From: GH45 sp046704385
GTDB taxonomy: Bacteria; Bacteroidota; Bacteroidia; Bacteroidales; SZUA-534
Length of the DNA stretch: 64,000 nucleotides
Direction of reading: 5' to 3'
NCBI GenBank assembly: GCA_046704385.1
Contig: JBJKSB010000021.1
Coordinates: 1-64,000 of the forward strand
The stretch's first letter is position 1. Each line of letters begins with the position of its first letter. The position numbers were made by a program, and so were the translations under genes. This document shows positions 51,143-59,375 of the stretch, piece by piece. Below the pieces are notes generated by a model. The model made no database searches, was not told the origin of the DNA, and saw only the letters and a list, made by a program, of their open reading frames with translations.

Positions 51143-54130
51143 ATGTACATAAACTGCCACACATATTACAGCTTACGTTACGGCACCCTGTCGGTTGAGG
51201 AACTGGTGGAACAGGCCAAACAATTGAATATTCAGCGCCTGGCACTAACCGATATTAACAGCTCACAGGGTATCATGGATTTTATTAAGGAATGTAACGA
51301 AAATGATATTCAGCCGGTTGCCGGCATCGAATTCCGTAAGGACGGCCGCTGTCTGTATATCGGCATCGCCAAAAATAATAAAGGCTTTGCCGAATTAAAC
51401 CGGTTTTTAACCCGTCATAACCTGGATAAAACACCATTGCCTGAAGTGGCTCCGGATTTTAAGCAGGTTTATGTAATTTACCCTTATGGGATGCGCACCC
51501 GTCAGCAATTAAAGCCGCACGAATTTATCGGTGTGAAACCTTATAATGTATCGCGCCTAATTACTTCGGAGTTTAAAAACAATCAGGATAAACTAATAGT
51601 GCATTACCCGGTTACCCTTAAAAACCTTTCCGATTATGAGGTGCACCAATGCCTGCGGGCAGTTGATGAAAATGTGCTGATTTCGCAGATTGACGAAACC
51701 GCTATGGCCCTGCCCGATGAGCGACTTATTGACACCGCCGTGCTTGAAAAATATTACCGGTTTTACCCGCAAATAATTGAAAATACCAGGAATTTGCTGG
51801 CCGATTGTAGTGTGGGCTTCGATTTTAAAGCACCCAAAAACAAAAAGCTGTACACCGATAGTCGGGCCGGAGATCAGGCTTTACTACAAAAACTGGCAAT
51901 TGAAGGCATGGTGTACCGCTACGGACGCGAAAACCGCGTTGCCCGCGAGCGGTTGGCCCACGAGCTTAAAGTAATTGATGATCTGGGTTTTTCAGCGTAT
52001 TTTCTGATTGCCTGGGATATTATCAGTTATACAATGAGCCAGGGTATTTACCATGTGGGGCGAGGCAGCGGAGCCAACAGCATTGTGGCTTATTGTCTGA
52101 AAATTACCGATGTCAATCCGATTGAGCTAGACTTGTATTTTGAACGCTTCATCAATCCCAGGCGTACCAGTCCGCCCGATTTTGATATAGACTTTTCATG
52201 GAAAGACCGTGATCGGGTACATCATTATATTTTTGAGCGCTTTGGTTACGAACATGTAGCTTTGCTCGGAGCTACCGTAACCTTTAAGGACAAGGCTATT
52301 TTACGTGAGTTAGGCAAAGTGTATGGCTTGCCAAAGGCCGAGATTGACAGCCTGGTTGAAAATCCCAATAAGGTGCTCGACGGAGATTCCATTTCGAACC
52401 AGATTCTGGCCATGGGCAAACGGATCATGGATTTTCCGAATATTCGGTCGATTCATGCCGGGGGGGTAATTATATCCGAAAAGCCTTTGACCGATTATGT
52501 GGCACTGGATATGCCTCCCAAGGGTTTTCAAACCACCCAGTGGGACATGTATGTGGCCGAGATGATCAATTTCGAAAAGCTCGATATTTTAAGTCAGCGG
52601 GGTATCGGTCACATCCAGGAATGTGCTGAAATTGTAAAGGAGAACAGGGACGAAATAATTGATGTACACCGGGTTGAGGAGTTTAAAAAGGATCACAAGG
52701 TGAATACCCGCCTGCATAATGGCGATGCCATTGGTTGTTTTTATGTGGAGTCGCCGGCCATGCGGGGCTTGCTGAAAAAGCTGAAATGCAACGATTACCT
52801 GCGCCTGGTGGCAGCCAGTTCCATTATCAGACCTGGAGTGGCTAAGTCGGGTATGATGAAGGAATACATCAGACGTTTTCACGATCCCGGCGGGTTTCAA
52901 TACCTGCACCCCATATTTAAACAACAACTGGGCGAAACCTACGGGGTGATGGTTTACCAGGAGGATGTGATCAAGATTTGCCATCATTTTGCCGGGCTCG
53001 ATTTAAGTGATGCCGATATTTTACGCCGTGCCATGAGTGGCAAGTATCGTTCAAAAAGAGAATTCGAACGCATACAAAATACTTTTTTTACCAACTGCAA
53101 GCAGCGGGGTTACCCCGATGAACTTACCATTGAGGTTTGGAGGCAGATTTCGTCGTTTGCCGGATATGCTTTTTCAAAGGCACACTCGGCTTCGTATGCG
53201 GTGGAGAGTTACCAGAGCCTGTACCTGAAGACTTATTACCCACAGGAGTTTATGGTGGCCGTAATCAACAACTTTGGTGGTTTTTACCACACCTGGGTGT
53301 ATGTTAATGAGGCCAAAAAATGTGGAGCCAAAATTGAATTGCCCTGCGTAAACCACAGCCGGTACAAAACCAGTATCAGGGGCAGTGCTGTTTACCTGGG
53401 GTTTATTCATTTAAAAAGCCTTGAATCGAAACTGGCACAGCGGATTATTAGCGAGCGCGAAAATTATGGTGAGTTCGTCGATTTTGTTGATTTTGCCGAC
53501 AGGGTAAAGCCAGGCATCGAACAGTTTAAAATACTTATTCGTTGCGGAGCTCTCAGGTTTACGGGTAAAAGCAAGAGCGTGCTGTTGTGGGAAGCGCATA
53601 TGTATTTAAATAAAACTGTGGCTGAGCCTGAAATGCGTAGCTTGTTTACTCCGCAACCTAAAAAGTTTGAATTACCGCAATTAACGCAGACACAAATTGA
53701 GGATGCCTACGATGAGTTTGAACTGCTGGGTTTTCCGGTTAGCCTTTCGCGCATCGATTTGCTGGAAACACAGTACCGGGGTAATACACAGGCTGATGAG
53801 CTTAAAAATAAAGTGGGTAAGCGGGTACGTATGGTTGGCGATTTGGTGGTAGTAAAATATGTGCATACCGTAACCAAACAATGGATGCATTTTGGTTGTT
53901 TCCTGGATCAGGAAGGGAATTTTTTTGATACGGTGAATTTTCCCAATACTTTGGCAAAGTATCCGTTTACCGGTTACGGGGTTTACCTGATTGAAGGCAT
54001 TGTGGTGCAGGAATTCGGGTTTCCAAGTATCGAAGTGGAAAAGATGGCCCGCCTGCCCTACAAACCCGACCCTCGTTTTGCTGAAGCCCGTAAGTTTGGT
54101 GCCGGCAAAAAAATGGGTCGTTTTGCTTAG
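51143..54130 (+). CDS. dnaE2: Error-prone-type DNA polymerase III alpha subunit
   Basis: A 995-residue C-family polymerase, shorter than replicative DnaE (about 1160-1200) and of the DnaE2/ImuC kind found in mutasomes. The N-terminal PHP domain starts INCHTYYSLRYGTLS, with a weak metal-site pattern. The palm has GRGSGANS (305-312) and the catalytic PPDFDIDF with D346 and D348; the third acid lies near FEKLDILSQRG. A helix-hairpin-helix and an OB-fold (GKRVRMVGDLVVVKYV) follow. The beta/tau-binding tail of replicative DnaE is missing. Its place after a Y-family polymerase and near an S24 repressor and an SRAP gene supports a damage-tolerance role. It is G+C-rich relative to surrounding sequence. 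Confidence 0.9.
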   Translation: MYINCHTYYSLRYGTLSVEELVEQAKQLNIQRLALTDINSSQGIMDFIKECNENDIQPVAGIEFRKDGRCLYIGIAKNNKGFAELNRFLTRHNLDKTPLPEVAPDFKQVYVIYPYGMRTRQQLKPHEFIGVKPYNVSRLITSEFKNNQDKLIVHYPVTLKNLSDYEVHQCLRAVDENVLISQIDETAMALPDERLIDTAVLEKYYRFYPQIIENTRNLLADCSVGFDFKAPKNKKLYTDSRAGDQALLQKLAIEGMVYRYGRENRVARERLAHELKVIDDLGFSAYFLIAWDIISYTMSQGIYHVGRGSGANSIVAYCLKITDVNPIELDLYFERFINPRRTSPPDFDIDFSWKDRDRVHHYIFERFGYEHVALLGATVTFKDKAILRELGKVYGLPKAEIDSLVENPNKVLDGDSISNQILAMGKRIMDFPNIRSIHAGGVIISEKPLTDYVALDMPPKGFQTTQWDMYVAEMINFEKLDILSQRGIGHIQECAEIVKENRDEIIDVHRVEEFKKDHKVNTRLHNGDAIGCFYVESPAMRGLLKKLKCNDYLRLVAASSIIRPGVAKSGMMKEYIRRFHDPGGFQYLHPIFKQQLGETYGVMVYQEDVIKICHHFAGLDLSDADILRRAMSGKYRSKREFERIQNTFFTNCKQRGYPDELTIEVWRQISSFAGYAFSKAHSASYAVESYQSLYLKTYYPQEFMVAVINNFGGFYHTWVYVNEAKKCGAKIELPCVNHSRYKTSIRGSAVYLGFIHLKSLESKLAQRIISERENYGEFVDFVDFADRVKPGIEQFKILIRCGALRFTGKSKSVLLWEAHMYLNKTVAEPEMRSLFTPQPKKFELPQLTQTQIEDAYDEFELLGFPVSLSRIDLLETQYRGNTQADELKNKVGKRVRMVGDLVVVKYVHTVTKQWMHFGCFLDQEGNFFDTVNFPNTLAKYPFTGYGVYLIEGIVVQEFGFPSIEVEKMARLPYKPDPRFAEARKFGAGKKMGRFA

Positions 54131-54132
54131 TT

Positions 54133-54233
54133 TGGTTTCTCGCAGATTCACGCTGATTAAAACGCAGAGTCTCGCAGAAGTGGAAAATTTCAGCGTAAAT
54201 TAGCGAAAACCTCTGCGAAACTCAGCGAGAAAA
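54133..54233 (+). repeat. 101-bp foldback repeat, left copy
   Basis: Nearly the same sequence recurs at 54812-54912 in the same orientation, differing at roughly one base in seven. Each copy begins TGGTTTCTCGCAGATT and ends CAGCGAGAAA, so its ends pair as TTTCTCGC/GCGAGAAA. Internal CGCAGAG and CTCTGCG pair too. Confidence 0.88.
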
Positions 54234-54241
54234 TAGTGTTT

Positions 54242-54276
54242 ATTTCTTGCAGATTTATGCACAGAGTTTCGCAGAG
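54242..54276 (+). repeat. Partial third copy of the foldback repeat
   Basis: TTCTTGCAGATTTATGC and then TTTCGCAGAG resemble the first half of the neighbouring 101-bp repeats, with base changes and deletions. Confidence 0.6.
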
Positions 54277-54427
54277 TAATTTGCGTAAGCTGGTATCATC
54301 GAAAAAAAGAGGTGCTGGTTCTAACGGATTAGAGGACAAATTTTCGAGAAATAATGAGGTTTGGTTTAAATTAGCTATTCTAAAAGTGTATTTCAACCAG
54401 AAAAATTACTTAAAAACCCAATAAAAT

Positions 54428-54805
54428 ATGATTGTAAATGATATTTCCTATGATGTACGAGGAGCAGCCTTTAAAGTGCATAGTGAACTAGGCCCTGGCT
54501 TGCTTGAAAGCGTGTACGAAACGGCTCTTGCGTATGAATTAGAACAAATGGGGTATGATGTCAAAAGACAAATGGGAATACCCATGAATTATAAACATAT
54601 AGAATTTGATATTGGTTTTCGACTTGATATCATAGTAAATGATTCGGTTATTGTTGAAATTAAGTCTGTTGAGAATTTGCTGGATGTTCATCATAAACAA
54701 TTACTTACTTATTTAAAACTGACAAACAAAAGGCTTGGGTTGTTAATTAACTTTAATTCTTCAAGTTTAAAAAATTCAATAACAAGGATTGTGAATGGCT
54801 TATGA
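54428..54805 (+). CDS. GxxExxY family protein (PD-(D/E)XK-like)
   Basis: A 125-residue protein with the signature G24-L-L-E27-S-V-Y30 in LGPGLLESVYETAL. The nuclease-like core is D67 in FRLDIIV and E77/K79 in IVEIKS, the PD-(D/E)XK pattern. The family is widespread, often multi-copy and surrounded by intergenic repeats, and its function is not established. Here it lies between two direct 101-bp foldback repeats, the second starting seven bases after its stop, between dnaE and the SRAP gene. It is A/T-richer than dnaE. This points to insertion as a unit with its repeats. Confidence 0.88.
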   Translation: MIVNDISYDVRGAAFKVHSELGPGLLESVYETALAYELEQMGYDVKRQMGIPMNYKHIEFDIGFRLDIIVNDSVIVEIKSVENLLDVHHKQLLTYLKLTNKRLGLLINFNSSSLKNSITRIVNGL

Positions 54806-54811
54806 AAATTA

Positions 54812-54912
54812 TGGTTTCTCGCAGATTTACGCAGATTAATACGCAGAGTCTCGTAGAATAAAAAATATCAGCGTAAATTAACGAAAACCTCTGCGTAACT
54901 CAGCGAGAAAAA
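54812..54912 (+). repeat. 101-bp foldback repeat, right copy
   Basis: The direct-orientation partner of 54133-54233. It ends 14 bases before the SRAP start codon, so it may supply or disturb the SRAP ribosome-binding region. Confidence 0.88.
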
Positions 54913-54926
54913 AATATTGAATTAAT

Positions 54927-55721
54927 ATGTGTTACTGGGTTGGAACAAGGAAAGTACGGGAAATAATGTTGAAGCAGCTTCAGCAGGATCCCGAGGATGA
55001 AATTTCAAGGTTGTTTTACCGGTCATTTATTGAGCCGCCACAGCCTGAAAATGCACTGCAGCTTATGGAACATCCTGTGGCCATTGGCAAGGCTGAACCA
55101 GTTTTGACCACCATGGTAAAAGATAAAGGTGAGCTCCAATTCCGGAATATGAGATGGACTTTACAATGGAATTACTGGGACAGCAAAACAAAAGCTGAAA
55201 AACCCGGACGCCCATTGTTAAATTCAATATGCGAGAATGTTTTCTGGCAACATAAAGACCTGATTTATACCAAGCGATGCCTTATCCCGGTTGATGGCTA
55301 TTGGGAATTTTACCATTTTAAGGGGAAAACTTACCCGATTTTTATTTATCCGGCTGACGAAAAACTTTTTTACCTGGCTGGTATTTACAACGAACTGGCC
55401 GATAAAAATAACGGAGAGATTATTGATACCTTTTCCATCATAACCACGCCGCCAAATTCTATTACAGCTATGCTGCATAATAACCCGTCAGCCCATGACG
55501 AACCACGCATGCTGTGCATTGTTGATGAAAAGCTTTGTAAGGAATATTTAAATGAAGACCTAAAAACGGAGGATATAAAACGACTGTTTTTTAAACCCCT
55601 TGAGACTGAGAGAATGAAATATCACACAACCGTCCGCTTCCTGAAAAAGGAAAATGCCGGATATTTAAGTTCGGAAAAGGTGCAGGAGAGATTTGAGTAC
55701 GAAGAAGTGAAAAACCTTTGA
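54927..55721 (+). CDS. SRAP/HMCES-like abasic-site protein
   Basis: A 264-residue member of the SOS-response-associated peptidase family (YedK/HMCES), which crosslinks to abasic sites in single-stranded DNA through Cys2 after Met removal. Cys2 is present (MCYW). The active-site Glu is in DGYWEF (normally GFYEW-like), and the His is in AMLHNN. Between H and the RM pair there is a short insertion (NPSAHDEPRM), so it is a divergent member. Its position after the Y-family and DnaE polymerases fits a damage-inducible cassette. The start is 14 bases after a foldback repeat. Confidence 0.85.
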   Translation: MCYWVGTRKVREIMLKQLQQDPEDEISRLFYRSFIEPPQPENALQLMEHPVAIGKAEPVLTTMVKDKGELQFRNMRWTLQWNYWDSKTKAEKPGRPLLNSICENVFWQHKDLIYTKRCLIPVDGYWEFYHFKGKTYPIFIYPADEKLFYLAGIYNELADKNNGEIIDTFSIITTPPNSITAMLHNNPSAHDEPRMLCIVDEKLCKEYLNEDLKTEDIKRLFFKPLETERMKYHTTVRFLKKENAGYLSSEKVQERFEYEEVKNL

Positions 55722-55723
55722 CT

Positions 55724-56887
55724 TTAATCAGCGAATATATTTTTCAAATAATCTCTTTGATAATATTGTTTTTGAAACCACAGTTCAAAAGCCGGATCTA
55801 AAAACTCATACTTTATCTCGGTTTCGTGTATCAAATCGTTATTTAACAAGGTAGTTTTGTTTTTTATAACATTTCGGGGAGTGCCTAAATTGTATTTTTG
55901 CATTACAGAATTGCTGGTCAACTTTTGTTCGCCATTAGTAATGGCTTTAAGCAAGTTTAATTGTGTTATGCTTAAGCTTTCAACCTCTTTTTGATACAAA
56001 GGCATGTTTGCATTTATTAGTTCAAGAAGTGCAGATTCAATTTCTTGCTTTGTGGCAGTATCTTCTGTTAGTTGCCATATATAATGTGATAATTGTTGAA
56101 CGTACCATGAATGATTTTTCATCAGATTCACAATAGTCATTGCATTATTCTTTGATATTTTTTTTCCTGTGTTTTTAAAGCCATTTTCAATAAAAACAAC
56201 CCAGCTTTCAGTTTTTATTTTTGGCAAAAGTATAATATCACCAAATTTATAAAATGGTTTTGATGAATTGGTAAAAATATCAGCCATCATATGGCGCTTG
56301 CTTCCAAACAGGCAATAGGTTACATGTTTTTGTCTTTGCCAGATAGATCGCATAATCTTTTCGAGGTTGGTATATTCAGGAAAATTTGCCAGGTTCTGAA
56401 ACTCATCCAAACAAATAATAAAATTTTGGTTTTGTTTTTCTCCTATTAGTTCTGGCAAGTTTAGTATTTCATCTTTGTATTTTGTAACCTCACCCCAGTC
56501 AAAACTTAAAGAAAAGTCGGTGTCGGGGTTTACACCCACGCTTAATTTTGGGATTAATTGTTTAAAAAAGTTTTTACCAGCGCTTAACCAATCCTGCCAT
56601 TTCGATGATGAAGCTTTTATTACTTCGCGGGCAAAAATCTCTAAAAATTCCTGTTCAGTTGATGAGGCAAACAAATCAATTAGTACAGTTTTATTAGTAG
56701 GTTTATTTTTTTTTATATCATTTATGACTTTTTCTACCAGGCTCGATTTTCCCCAGCGTCTGGGTGAAATTATTGTGGTGTTGATTCCCTGAGTTAAATT
56801 ATCAAAGAGTTTTTGTGACTCACTTTTACGATTTGTAAACGATTTGCTGCTTACTGTGGTTCCGTAAATAAAGGGTGAATCTTTCAT
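55724..56887 (-). CDS. Archaeal-type AAA ATPase
   Basis: A 387-residue P-loop ATPase. Walker A is SPRRWGKSSL (residues 41-50), a form typical of the archaeal ATPase family. Walker B is ICLDEFQNL (about 163-171). Sensor-like residues and a C-terminal winged helix with a DUF234-like block FLDPAFELWF end the protein. These proteins occur in accessory regions and resemble STAND-like or defence-linked ATPases; their function is mostly unknown. It is convergent with SRAP and divergent from purD. A perfect palindrome lies 16 bases before its ATG, suggesting control by a dimeric regulator or by itself through its winged helix. Confidence 0.82.
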   Translation of the reverse strand: MKDSPFIYGTTVSSKSFTNRKSESQKLFDNLTQGINTTIISPRRWGKSSLVEKVINDIKKNKPTNKTVLIDLFASSTEQEFLEIFAREVIKASSSKWQDWLSAGKNFFKQLIPKLSVGVNPDTDFSLSFDWGEVTKYKDEILNLPELIGEKQNQNFIICLDEFQNLANFPEYTNLEKIMRSIWQRQKHVTYCLFGSKRHMMADIFTNSSKPFYKFGDIILLPKIKTESWVVFIENGFKNTGKKISKNNAMTIVNLMKNHSWYVQQLSHYIWQLTEDTATKQEIESALLELINANMPLYQKEVESLSITQLNLLKAITNGEQKLTSNSVMQKYNLGTPRNVIKNKTTLLNNDLIHETEIKYEFLDPAFELWFQKQYYQRDYLKNIFAD

Positions 56888-56902
56888 AACACAAAGATTT
56901 TA

Positions 56903-56937
56903 ATTATACCAATCGGTATTATACCGATTGGTATAAT
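56903..56937. promoter_or_regulatory. Perfect 16-bp-arm palindrome upstream of AAA ATPase
   Basis: ATTATACCAATCGGTA (56903-56918) is followed by TTA and then its exact complement (56922-56937). A further GGTATAA half-site lies about 7 bases beyond. The position between divergent ATPase and purD genes, close to the ATPase start, suits an operator. Confidence 0.75.
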
Positions 56938-57063
56938 ACCCAAAGGTATAAACATATTTTGTAAACCGTTTTCATATTTTGATTTTTTTTTACAAAACAG
57001 CTTATTCCATTTACATTTCCGACAGTAATTCTTATTTTTACCCGGAATTCAGAAAAATCAGAT

Positions 57064-58332
57064 ATGAATGTATTAATTCTTGGTTCAGGCGGAAGGGAAC
57101 ATACACTGGCCTGGAAAATTGCACAAAGCCCGAAGTTGAACAAGCTATATATTGCTCCCGGAAATGCGGGAACATTTGAGGTGGGAGAGAATCTGGACGT
57201 ATCAGCAACTGATTTTCCAACGCTAAAAAGAAAAGTATTGGAATTAGATATCAACCTTGTGGTTGTAGGCCCCGAAGATCCGTTGGTAAAAGGTGTTCGT
57301 GATTTTTTTGAATACGATCCGGAGGTAAATCATGTTCCTGTAATCGGGCCTGATAAGGTTGGTGCTCAACTGGAAGGAAGCAAGGAATTTGCCAAAGAAT
57401 TCATGGCTAAATACAATATTCCTACTGCTGCTTATGGAAGTTTTACACTTGATACTTATAATGAAGCCTGCAAATTTCTCGATACCCTTAAATCTCCTTA
57501 TGTATTGAAAGCTGATGGCCTGGCAGCCGGTAAAGGAGTGTTAATTATTAAAGATTTAAACGAAGCCAAAAATGCGTTAAAAACCATGCTCGAAGGTCAG
57601 TTTGGTGACGCTTCGGCCAAAGTGGTGATCGAAGAATTTTTGGATGGAATTGAAGTTTCGTATTTTGTGCTGACTGATGGTGATAATTATAAATTGTTAC
57701 CCGAAGCCAAGGATTATAAACGAATTGGTGAAGGCGATACCGGGTTAAACACCGGTGGTATGGGTGCCGTTTCGCCAGTTCCTTTTGCTACAAAGGAGTT
57801 TACCCAAAAAGTTATCGACCGAATTGTAGAACCAACTATCAAAGGATTAAAAGCAGAAGGTATTAACTACCAGGGTTTTATTTTCCTGGGTTTAATAAAA
57901 GTTAACAATGAACCTTTGGTAATTGAATACAACGTTAGGATGGGTGATCCGGAAACAGAGGTGGTTATCCCACGAATTGAGTCTGATTTTTTGGAATTGC
58001 TGGCTGCTATTCCTGATAAAAAACTGAATGAAAAATCGTTTGTAGTTAAAAATGATTTGGCCACTACGGTTATGCTGGTTTCGGGTGGTTACCCTGAAGC
58101 CTATGAAAAGGGAAAAGTTATATCAGGTATTGATACGGTTAAAGACAGTATTGTTTTTCATGCGGGAACCACTTTAAAAAACGATGCAGTGGTTACCAAT
58201 GGAGGTCGGGTTATAGCCGTTACTTCATATGGCTCAACTAAAAGCGAAGCTTTAAAAAAGTCATTTGATAATGCTGAAATTATTCAGTTTGAAAAAAAAT
58301 ATTTCCGAAAAGATATAGGATTCGATTTATAA
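57064..58332 (+). CDS. purD: Phosphoribosylamine-glycine ligase
   Basis: Joins glycine to phosphoribosylamine in purine synthesis. The 422 residues begin MNVLILGSGGREHTLAW and include the ATP-grasp lysines in VLKADGLAAGKGV, with a metal-binding GGMGAVSPVP and NVRMGDPETEV. Length and motifs are standard. It is followed by a membrane protein gene after nine bases. Confidence 0.97.
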   Translation: MNVLILGSGGREHTLAWKIAQSPKLNKLYIAPGNAGTFEVGENLDVSATDFPTLKRKVLELDINLVVVGPEDPLVKGVRDFFEYDPEVNHVPVIGPDKVGAQLEGSKEFAKEFMAKYNIPTAAYGSFTLDTYNEACKFLDTLKSPYVLKADGLAAGKGVLIIKDLNEAKNALKTMLEGQFGDASAKVVIEEFLDGIEVSYFVLTDGDNYKLLPEAKDYKRIGEGDTGLNTGGMGAVSPVPFATKEFTQKVIDRIVEPTIKGLKAEGINYQGFIFLGLIKVNNEPLVIEYNVRMGDPETEVVIPRIESDFLELLAAIPDKKLNEKSFVVKNDLATTVMLVSGGYPEAYEKGKVISGIDTVKDSIVFHAGTTLKNDAVVTNGGRVIAVTSYGSTKSEALKKSFDNAEIIQFEKKYFRKDIGFDL

Positions 58333-58341
58333 TAAACCGAT

Positions 58342-59328
58342 ATGCTACTCAAATTATTTAAAAGCAATCATCCCTATGTAATTTTCCTGATACCTTTATT
58401 GGGACTAACATTGTGGATTCCGTCACTTTTTGATGTTTCTGTTAATATACATCCGGTTTGTATTGAAAATACAACCTTTGTGTACAACTGGCTTATGAAA
58501 TATATTTCTTACTACCCGGTTGTACCTAAAATTATTGCACTGATTCTGCTTATTATAGAATCTTTTATTTTAATCAGGCTGAATTTCAAGTTTATTTTTA
58601 TCGAAATTAAAACGTATTTGCCTTCTGTACTTTTTATAATATTCTCTTCACTATTTTCTTCATACCAGATACTTCACCCTTTGTTGATTGCAAACCTGTT
58701 TATTTTGTTTGCCATGGATAGGGCTTTTTTAATTGATAAAAGCAGAAACCACTTTAAACGTTATTACGAAAGTGGCTTTTTGTTGGGATTGGGTTCATTG
58801 TTCTATCCTAATATTTATGTTTTTATTTTTCCTGTTTGGTTAACATTAGTGATATTACGAAACTTTAACTGGCGCGAATGGTTTTCATCAGTAATGGGAA
58901 TTGTAACTCCGTTTGTTTTTTATCTTTCAATACTGTTTTTAACTGACAGGTTTGACGGAGCTATCCTTCGATTATTAAAAATTCTGACAATACATATCAG
59001 AGTCTATCCTTTTTCGAACATTTCATTGATTGCTATTGGGTTAATTTTGTTCGTGATCTTTATTGCCACAGTTTTTACTGCCCAGATAGTTGGGGTAAAG
59101 AAAATAAGTACACGTAAATATTTCACCCTGTTTTTTTGGTTTATGGCCTTTATATTGTTGTTATTTTTTGTGCATCCATCAATGGGCTATGAGTTAATTG
59201 TACCTTTGGCCATACCTTTATCAATTATCTGTTCAATTTATTATACCGAAATCAGAAGCAAATGGCTGGGCGAAGTAATATTTACCCTAAATTTATTGGC
59301 AGCATTCGTAATTATCTGGTTTCAGTAA
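58342..59328 (+). CDS. Polytopic membrane protein, DUF6427-like
   Basis: A 328-residue integral membrane protein with about nine to ten hydrophobic helices. Charged residues lie only in short loops (FNWREWFS, DKSRNHFKRYY). The N-terminus KSNHPYVIFLIPLLG is like DUF6427 proteins that follow purD in many Bacteroidota. No function is established. It is co-transcribed with purD. Confidence 0.75.
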   Translation: MLLKLFKSNHPYVIFLIPLLGLTLWIPSLFDVSVNIHPVCIENTTFVYNWLMKYISYYPVVPKIIALILLIIESFILIRLNFKFIFIEIKTYLPSVLFIIFSSLFSSYQILHPLLIANLFILFAMDRAFLIDKSRNHFKRYYESGFLLGLGSLFYPNIYVFIFPVWLTLVILRNFNWREWFSSVMGIVTPFVFYLSILFLTDRFDGAILRLLKILTIHIRVYPFSNISLIAIGLILFVIFIATVFTAQIVGVKKISTRKYFTLFFWFMAFILLLFFVHPSMGYELIVPLAIPLSIICSIYYTEIRSKWLGEVIFTLNLLAAFVIIWFQ

Positions 59329-59375
59329 ACCAATCAACCGGTTGATACGTTACAAGGAACAAAAAAGGATAACGC

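Noticed and set aside
54190..54396. Minus-strand frame between the foldback repeats and GxxExxY gene
   Set aside because: It is largely composed of repeat sequence and shows no family features.
54133..54912. CRISPR array
   Set aside because: Only two full and one partial repeat copies occur, separated by a gene rather than uniform spacers, and no cas genes are present.
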